DNA from: Prochloron sp965198675
GTDB lineage: Bacteria > Cyanobacteriota > Cyanobacteriia > Cyanobacteriales > Prochloraceae
Direction of reading: 5' to 3'
Assembly (NCBI GenBank): GCA_965198675.1
Contig: OZ240666.1
Span: 868,001 to 932,000 of the forward strand
Length of the DNA stretch: 64,000 nt
This document shows positions 58,606-64,000 of this stretch, piece after piece. A program made the position numbers and the translations under genes. Position 1 is the stretch's first letter, and every line of letters begins with the position of its first letter. The notes beneath the pieces are model-generated. The model had not been told where the DNA came from. It saw only the letters and a program-made list of their open reading frames with translations, and ran no database searches.

Positions 58606-59016
58606 TTACGGGAACTTTTCTTTAGGTAGATAGCGCTTTACAGGAGGTGGGTGGGTCAAAACCCAATCCTCAATTACCTTTAGCACCGCCTCCACCTCAC
58701 GGCAAACATCTTCCTCATGAAACCGCAAAAATCGAACACCCAAAGACTCCAAACGCGCTTGTCTTTCTGCATCCCATTGTTGTGCTTCCTCCCTATCATG
58801 GGAAGAACCATCAATCTCAATTGCCAGCATCAGCTTCTTGCAGTAAAAGTCAACAATAAATTGATCTATGGGACGTTGGCGATTGAAGTCATAGCCACAC
58901 ATTTGCTTGCCTTTAAGATATTTCCAAAGAGTGATTTCACCTGGGGTCATATTTTGGCGAAGTTGTCTGGCTCTTTCTTTTAATAGTGGATTGTAAGGAA
59001 TAATTCGAGTTTTCAT
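58606..59016 (-). CDS. DUF559 (Vsr-like endonuclease fold) protein
   Basis: 136 aa. NPLLKERARQLRQNMTPGEI, FNRQRPIDQFIVDFYCKKLM, LAIEIDGSSHD and RLESLGVRFLRFHEEDV are the DUF559 pattern, a very-short-patch-repair-like nuclease fold (D in IVDFYC, E-I-D-G). Intact. Such genes are common single accessory genes in cyanobacteria; function unproven. It sits between the TcA gene and a TcA relic. Confidence 0.8.
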   Translation of the reverse strand: MKTRIIPYNPLLKERARQLRQNMTPGEITLWKYLKGKQMCGYDFNRQRPIDQFIVDFYCKKLMLAIEIDGSSHDREEAQQWDAERQARLESLGVRFLRFHEEDVCREVEAVLKVIEDWVLTHPPPVKRYLPKEKFP

Positions 59017-59023
59017 GGGAGTG

Positions 59024-59095
59024 ATGACCCACCCCTACCCACCCACCCCTAACCCCTCCCAGGAGGGGAACTAAGAGGGGAATTGGAGGGGAGCT
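59024..59095. repeat. C-rich REP unit
   Basis: CCCACCCCTACCCACCCACC, then CCCCTCCCAGGAGGGG and AGGGGAATTGGAGGGGAGCT: an imperfect palindrome of the family also seen at 28400-28440 and 58530-58576. Confidence 0.6.
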
Positions 59096-59191
59096 GAGAT
59101 TTTGTCGTTTTTTGTTAATTGAGCTGTTTGAAATTAGTCATGTCTTGGAAGTGGATGTGTTGGGTTTCGTTTCTCAATCCAACCTACAAGG

Positions 59192-59387
59192 CTTGCAGTT
59201 CTCATCGCACAATGCGATGAAAGACGTAACAGGCGATCGCTAATTGGCTCTTGCTTCAAGCCTTGCCAATTTAATGCCGTCACAGCATCTTTATCGAAAA
59301 AGTTGAAGGTTTTGAGGTCAACTCGGGATTGCGATCGAAGAATGGTTTGAGGATTTCGTTGTTTTTGATTGCGGTTAAGTCTGACAT
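59192..59387 (-). pseudogene. N-terminal relic of a second TcA gene
   Basis: ATG at 59387: MSDLTAIKNNEILKPFFDRN PE, then after a one-base shift DLKTFNFFDKDAVTALNWQG and a DNA match to TTGTGCGATGAGAA of the TcA at 56811-56824. It corresponds to about the first 70 codons of TcA and then ends in unrelated repeats. Shows that the locus once held a second TcA copy. Confidence 0.75.
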
Positions 59388-59570
59388 GGTTGACTCCTGT
59401 TTTTGGGTTGGATTGCGGTGCGTTAACGAAGTGTAACGCACCCTACAATATCCTTTTTTTGGGTTTTAAGTTTGGGGGTTGGGATTGTTTTGGTTTAGTT
59501 GTTTCTGGGAAGTGGATGTGTTTGGTTTTGTGCCGCATTCCAAAATTTTTTACGGTCTTCCTTTTCAATT
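59388..59570. other. gap between TcA relic and TcB-C gene
   Basis: No gene. Contains the palindrome GGTGCGTTAACGAAGTGTAA followed by CGCACC (about 59409-59434), a common cyanobacterial REP, and T-rich tracts. Confidence 0.5.
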
Positions 59571-59757
59571 TTAAGTCTTATTTAAAAATTCTTGAATACG
59601 TTTTCCCCATGCTTGCGTTGTATATCCTTTTTGTCCACTATGATTTATTGGTATTTGAATATGTCCTGATGGTCCTTTGTGAGTTTTAGATAAGACAAAA
59701 CTCCGGCTATTTGATGACACCGATTGAAATGTATATCGATTTGGTATTAAAATTTCT

Positions 59758-61986
59758 TCATCTCCTATTTGTATTCCCCCCCCCTTTTATTATGGTAAAA
59801 CCAATAACTTCACCATTTTCCTGTTCATAAGACTTAGGTGAGTTAGGCGATTCTTTTGCTTCATTTACAAGTTCTACCAACTGCAAATGACTGGGCCGAT
59901 CGCCTTTCCCATGTTCAATAGCTTCTGATAATTTACTTTTATAAACCCGCCATTCTTTTAATGCATCAAAAGAACGTAGGGGATACTTTTCACTTGGGGC
60001 TAAAGGATGCAAAATAATTTTATTTTTATCGTCTTGCCTTATAACTATACCTGTATAGCCATGACCTGCTTCTCCTTGATGAATTTTTAAATTTTTATCA
60101 GTATCAAGTTGTGACTGAATTTCCTGACCGAGCCAAGGATGTACGTCTTTTAAAAAACTAGGCATATCAGTCTGCTGTGATTGTAATTCTTTTAATATAT
60201 CTATTATTCTATTCTTATTATCTCCTGAGTTTTGTATTAGTGTTTCTATTTCATCAACTCTATTAAAAGAATAGAACTGTTTTGTCTTTTGTTTTAATTG
60301 TACAGGAGTTAATTTATTTGTTTCCTCTATAACTAATCCGTGTATATCTTGAAAAATAACTGGATTCCCCCTCACAAACCCATACAAATTCAACCCATCA
60401 ACCGTCCCCGCCGGATCGCAACTCAGCCAACGACCCAACCAAGGGGCATAATACCGGGCCCCGTAATAATACAACCCCGTCGCCCCATCCCGTTCCTTCC
60501 CGGAATAGCGATACTGCTTCAACTTCACCTCCGCCAAACTGCGCCCCGCTACAAATGCCGTGCCCCCGTAGGGAAAATATTCCTCATAACTAATCAATTG
60601 CCCCGCAGCATCCACTTCCATGGTTGCCGAACCTAAATGGTTGTCCAGTTGGTAGCGCACTTGAGGATTACTCACCCCCTTAGGAGGTGTACCCTGGGTC
60701 CACTTGTTACGAACAGCAATACAAGTCGTATCATCCATCACCCGCAGACAATGGCGTTCCTCCGTGACAGTTTCCCCCTGTCGAGAAAGCCGAATTTCCA
60801 CTCCACCCAAATAAATCACCTCCTCAATGTGGGTGAGGGTGCCGTTGTAACGTTCTGTCACCTTGCGAACCCGGCTGCCACTACTGTCGTAAACGTAATC
60901 TTCCCGTTCAATAATAGTAACGCTGGCAATATTGTCCCGATAGTTCCACCGCAATTGTGGAATGCCTTGCATTTCAATATCGAAAAACCTATCGATATAG
61001 TTTTTTCCGTTCAACAATTTGCTATCCACTGCCCGGTTGGAAGTTGCCGAAACCGTTAAATTGCGAGTGCGAGGGGTATTGCCTTGGTGTTGGATGCAGT
61101 ATAAATTCCCCCCTTGGTCGTAAGTATAGCGACGGATATAGCTTTCCACTGCTTGCCCATCGTTCAAATTCGGTAACTGCCCTGAGGGAATATCCCCATG
61201 TTGTTCCTGGGGTCCAGATAAAGCGGGATGTTCCCTGCCCGTCGCCTCAATTAAACGATAGAGAGCATCGTAAGTGTATTTAGACACCGGATTAACTTTT
61301 TGATTCTTATTAAACACCGTTTCCCAAGCATTATCGGCAATTTGGGTAATATTCCCCACCGGGTCATAAGTGTAATTCAGGTCTTGCAGGGTTTTATTTG
61401 CCCGCCTTGTCAAAATCCGCGTCAGGCGGAAGGTAGTAGCTTCATACTCGTAACTCGTCGTTACCCCATTGCCGTAAACAATGCGGATACGCTGTCCTTT
61501 CGGGTTATAGTCAATGCTGCTAACGTAGGTTGTCCGTTCAGTTTCCCCCCCATAGGTAACATCCAGTTGGGCAAGACCACCGGAAAGATGGTAGGTTGGA
61601 CGGTGAATATTCTCATCGGCATCGGTTTCTGCAATAACTCGCCCTAGGGCATCGTAGCTAGTGCTAGTTTCGTAAACAGTGTCCTGAAGCAAGTCCGGAT
61701 TAATCTCACTCCAGTCGGCCTCGTTTTTATAGTCCTCACGGAATTGACGCTTACTGCTGAGGGATTGTCCCGTAATACTGTAAAACCCCGTTTGCACCAA
61801 CCCTGCCGAGTCGTAGTGCTGGTAAACTTGCCCCCGCAGGTTGTAGTCCTTAGGATTGGTAATGCTTTTATCTTCGCCGTAAACGATGTGCTCAACCACA
61901 TTATCTAGGAGATGGAAAACATCATCTCCACCTTTGACTCGCACTTCCGTAGGGCGGTGCAAAGCATCGTAATCCGTCGTCACCAC
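59758..61986 (-). CDS. TcC-like Rhs segment with C-terminal toxin domain
   Basis: 742 aa. Many YD-type repeats (YDALGRVIAETDADENIHRP, YTYDPVGNITQIADNAWETV), RHS-core SGKERDGATGLYYYGARYYA to about residue 550, then a 192-residue variable domain: KIHQGEAGHGYTGIVI, HPLAPSEKYPLRSFDALKEW, SEAIEHGKGDRPSHLQLVEL. I do not recognise that domain. In TcC and Rhs proteins this part is the released toxin. The first codon GTG is artificial; the frame continues upstream through TGA 61993 into the TcB part. The end is set by a G9 tract. Confidence 0.8.
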   Translation of the reverse strand: MVTTDYDALHRPTEVRVKGGDDVFHLLDNVVEHIVYGEDKSITNPKDYNLRGQVYQHYDSAGLVQTGFYSITGQSLSSKRQFREDYKNEADWSEINPDLLQDTVYETSTSYDALGRVIAETDADENIHRPTYHLSGGLAQLDVTYGGETERTTYVSSIDYNPKGQRIRIVYGNGVTTSYEYEATTFRLTRILTRRANKTLQDLNYTYDPVGNITQIADNAWETVFNKNQKVNPVSKYTYDALYRLIEATGREHPALSGPQEQHGDIPSGQLPNLNDGQAVESYIRRYTYDQGGNLYCIQHQGNTPRTRNLTVSATSNRAVDSKLLNGKNYIDRFFDIEMQGIPQLRWNYRDNIASVTIIEREDYVYDSSGSRVRKVTERYNGTLTHIEEVIYLGGVEIRLSRQGETVTEERHCLRVMDDTTCIAVRNKWTQGTPPKGVSNPQVRYQLDNHLGSATMEVDAAGQLISYEEYFPYGGTAFVAGRSLAEVKLKQYRYSGKERDGATGLYYYGARYYAPWLGRWLSCDPAGTVDGLNLYGFVRGNPVIFQDIHGLVIEETNKLTPVQLKQKTKQFYSFNRVDEIETLIQNSGDNKNRIIDILKELQSQQTDMPSFLKDVHPWLGQEIQSQLDTDKNLKIHQGEAGHGYTGIVIRQDDKNKIILHPLAPSEKYPLRSFDALKEWRVYKSKLSEAIEHGKGDRPSHLQLVELVNEAKESPNSPKSYEQENGEVIGFTIIKGGGNTNRR

Positions 61987-61992
61987 AAAGTT

Positions 61993-63612
61993 TCAGCTAT
62001 CCTTAACATAAAATACCTTATTAAAAGTATTATGGAAAACCCAATGAGTTCCCCCATCAGCACTAACCGTTTTCAAAGCCGTTTGGGTCAAATTGTAAAT
62101 CCTTTGGAAGTTTTTAACACCCTGCTTTATCAAACGAGGATCCGCACTAGAAAGTTGATTACCCACAATATCCAGCTCATAATGGATCACCAGTTGCGTC
62201 TTATCTTCCAGTAGCTGCACCTCTTGCACTGTGCGCCCCAAATTGTCCAAAATCTTAATTTCGGGGGTGTTGTAGAATTGAGCCGCTTTGACTAAGGCTT
62301 GGTATTCTCCCGAGCTCGGAGGGAGTTGGTGAATATTCTCTTGGTAATAACGGGAATCTTTAACCGTATCATTCTCGTCATAGTGCTTTTCTTCCCAAGG
62401 AGTAAACTCAACCTTAGTAAAAAAGCCCTTAGGCGTATCGACTCGAATCACCCGTTGCAGGGGATCGTAATATAGTACCGAGGAGACGCCAAATTTATTC
62501 AATGTGGGATTATCTACATATTCGTAGGTATCGATATAGTAGGGTTCATATTTTTGGACGGGATTGCCTTTGTTGTTGTAAACTGTGCCTCCAGAACTCA
62601 ACCAACGAGGATCGCTTTCTTCTTCTCCTACAGTCTTATCGGAGTTAACAAAAAATGCCGTTCCCGCTTCAACCCTCATCTTAGATTGCACTTCCCGCCC
62701 AAACCCATCGCTGTAGGTAATATGAATCTGTACTCGCGCCTCGGTAGAATAATCTTCCGCCACCAAATTAACGGCATGAACGGGAATACCGTCATTTTTC
62801 CAAGCAAATAAATCGTAATGGAAATAACTGGCAGCACCTTGTAAGTAAGTTTGAGGCTTGGCGATCGCCTCATCCATCTCAAATACTGGTAAGGGGCGAT
62901 CGCTCAATGGAGCAAAACCAACTTCCCGCCCATTTTCCGTTCCGTAATGAGAGGATAAAACCACCATTCCCAAAGCATCGAATCTAACTTCCGAAGTATT
63001 GTCGTTAATATCTTTAATTTTTTGAGGTTGCAAGACTTGGTAATCCATAGCCTCCACTGTTGTTTCGTTCCCGATGGCATCTGTCACCTTCCTTACCAAC
63101 AGATGGGAGGAATCGTATTCAACTTGAGTTTCATTACCAAACGGATCCGTAGTAGTGGCGGGTAAGTAAAAGCCATCGCTCCCCAAATAAGATTGCGTTA
63201 ATCCCGGATTCCACCAATAACCGCCATCAAACTCATATTTTCCTTTATCCCTCAGATAACCGTCTAAACCATCTACTCCAGAAAATACCGCCCTGATTTG
63301 TGCGTCGGAAACCACAGCAACATTGCTCCGAGTCAGCAACATTTGCGGGCTCACTCCCCCTAAAGGTAAAACACTGCTTAGGGCTCCATTCCAATAAAAA
63401 TGCTGCTCCCAAGCCAGCAAGTTTGGATTCGTCTGGTCCAGATTTTGTAGGATGATGTTGGATATAGTCTCAAAATCAAAATAATCTTGCCCCTGGGGTA
63501 AAGAAAGAGTTGTCAGCTCGGAATTTTTACTTTCTACAGGAACGCCCAACAACCAAACCTCGTTACTTTTATCGAGATGGACAAAACGATTTTCCGTATA
63601 AGTCCCCTTCAA
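61993..63612 (-). CDS. TcB C-terminal segment
   Basis: 539 aa. GTYTENRFVHLDKSNEVWLL, TDPFGNETQVEYDSSHLLVR, YSDGFGREVQSKMRVEAG, YYDPLQRVIRVDTPKGFFTK and EKHYDENDTVKDSRYYQ are the TcB (TcaC/SpvB-like) C-terminal shell. It ends at TGA 61993-61995, after which NFVVTTDYDALHRPTEVRVK continues in the same frame, where related proteins have R or another residue. The start at 63612 is artificial: the frame is preceded by ELSEQTSLK, which joins to the next fragment after removing one G. Confidence 0.75.
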   Translation of the reverse strand: MKGTYTENRFVHLDKSNEVWLLGVPVESKNSELTTLSLPQGQDYFDFETISNIILQNLDQTNPNLLAWEQHFYWNGALSSVLPLGGVSPQMLLTRSNVAVVSDAQIRAVFSGVDGLDGYLRDKGKYEFDGGYWWNPGLTQSYLGSDGFYLPATTTDPFGNETQVEYDSSHLLVRKVTDAIGNETTVEAMDYQVLQPQKIKDINDNTSEVRFDALGMVVLSSHYGTENGREVGFAPLSDRPLPVFEMDEAIAKPQTYLQGAASYFHYDLFAWKNDGIPVHAVNLVAEDYSTEARVQIHITYSDGFGREVQSKMRVEAGTAFFVNSDKTVGEEESDPRWLSSGGTVYNNKGNPVQKYEPYYIDTYEYVDNPTLNKFGVSSVLYYDPLQRVIRVDTPKGFFTKVEFTPWEEKHYDENDTVKDSRYYQENIHQLPPSSGEYQALVKAAQFYNTPEIKILDNLGRTVQEVQLLEDKTQLVIHYELDIVGNQLSSADPRLIKQGVKNFQRIYNLTQTALKTVSADGGTHWVFHNTFNKVFYVKDS

Positions 63613-63613
63613 A

Positions 63614-64000
63614 CTAGTTTGTTCTGAAAGTTCCCCCCTCGTCGCCCGTGCGTTCGTAATCGTAAACTAAAGCTTCCCGTTCCCAAACGTGAAAAACCGC
63701 GTATTTATTTTCCCCTTGCGGTTGCAACAACTTAACGTCATAACCCGCCTCACTAACACTATAAGGATTTTGAGCTAAATCCGAGTTATCAAGTCCGTAA
63801 ACTTCCTCGCGCAAAACCGTTCCCTTCAAAGCGACGTGCCCTTGCCGAACTTCTTCATCCCTGAGTGTTACTCCTCCCCAAACAAATCTCGGCTCTCGCG
63901 GGGGAGCAGCGCTTTCATCTCCTTGAAAATACTCTTTTTGGTACTGTTGACACAAAGAGCCTTTTTGCAGCCATGCCCCAGTGTGATACCAAGTCTTAGT
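63614..64000 (-). CDS. TcB segment, partial at window edge
   Basis: 129 codons open to the right edge. TKTWYHTGAWLQKGSLCQQY, then PREPRFVWGGVTLRDEEVRQ and GYDVKLLQPQGENKYAVFHV are typical of the middle of TcB. The frame leaves the family text after YERTGDEG, at a G6 tract (63633-63638), and stops soon after. With five Gs it would run on into the 61993-63612 segment. Confidence 0.75.
   Translation of the reverse strand, partial: TKTWYHTGAWLQKGSLCQQYQKEYFQGDESAAPPREPRFVWGGVTLRDEEVRQGHVALKGTVLREEVYGLDNSDLAQNPYSVSEAGYDVKLLQPQGENKYAVFHVWEREALVYDYERTGDEGGTFRTN

Larger units (their letters stand above)
59571..64000 (-). pseudogene. fused TcB-TcC (SpvB/Rhs) toxin gene, partial and interrupted
   Basis: Runs off the right edge. 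From there: TcB C-terminal part (TKTWYHTGAW, then REALVYDYERTGDE), beta-shell to HYDENDTVKDSRYYQ, then Rhs repeats without a gene break, RHS core (YRYSGKERDGATGLYYYGAR, DPAGTVDGLNLYGFV) and a C-terminal toxin domain. Interruptions: one extra G in a G6 tract at 63633-63638, TGA at 61993-61995, and one extra G in a G9 tract at 59776-59784. Removing one G at the last site extends the frame by 67 codons to 59571. In Tc systems TcB-TcC forms the cocoon that stores the cleaved toxin end. Confidence 0.78.

Overview
This is a chromosomal segment of a cyanobacterium, probably a filamentous one. Evidence: genes for photosystem I PsaM and photosystem II PsbK, the light-repressed ribosome hibernation factor, LL-diaminopimelate aminotransferase, a hopanoid-type epimerase, many HIP1 octamers (GCGATCGC), and heptamer and REP-like repeats in most gaps. 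I cannot name the species from sequence alone.

Layout. 1-5 kb: housekeeping genes (def, uppP, lipB, hpf/lrtA). 5-6.7 kb: a MazF-type toxin and its ribbon-helix-helix antitoxin, separated by an ORF-less group II intron. 7-20 kb: WD40 protein kinase, glycosyltransferases, a PD-(D/E)XK-like protein, dapL, deoC-recO, an MFS exporter. 20-22.5 kb: small accessory genes, including a decayed three-repeat CRISPR-like array, a RelE/ParE-type module and truncated antitoxin and HNH genes. 22.5-37.5 kb: core genes (secG, gpmI, miaB, ddl, ndk, psaM, psbK, tgt, cobS) with vapBC and several relics between them. 38-39.6 kb: a PIN toxin-antitoxin pair beside fragments of related modules. 39.8-44.8 kb: an rRNA operon on the minus strand (16S, tRNA-Ile, 23S, 5S) with a clear promoter and a terminator-like hairpin. 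45-49 kb: nadC, an interrupted Uma2 gene, trmB, a 277-bp heptamer array and hpnA.

49.3 kb to the right edge: an insecticidal-type Tc toxin locus on the minus strand. A TcA-like gene carries seven almost identical kelch-type repeats. A fused TcB-TcC (SpvB/Rhs) gene ends in an unrecognised C-terminal toxin domain and runs off the window. Both genes are broken: four in-frame stops and one frameshift in TcA, one in-frame stop and two poly-G frameshifts in TcB-C. A truncated second TcA start, a DUF559 gene and a damaged Uma2 gene lie between them. Reading frames resume exactly after each lesion, so these are two long genes in recent decay, or phase-variable or mis-sequenced at the G tracts.

The strongest unusual signals are the intron that splits the antitoxin just before its ATGA overlap with the toxin (the predicted splice restores the frame), the kelch-bearing TcA, the G-tract-controlled ends of the TcB-C reading frame, and the repeated invasion of genes or gene ends by short repeat families.
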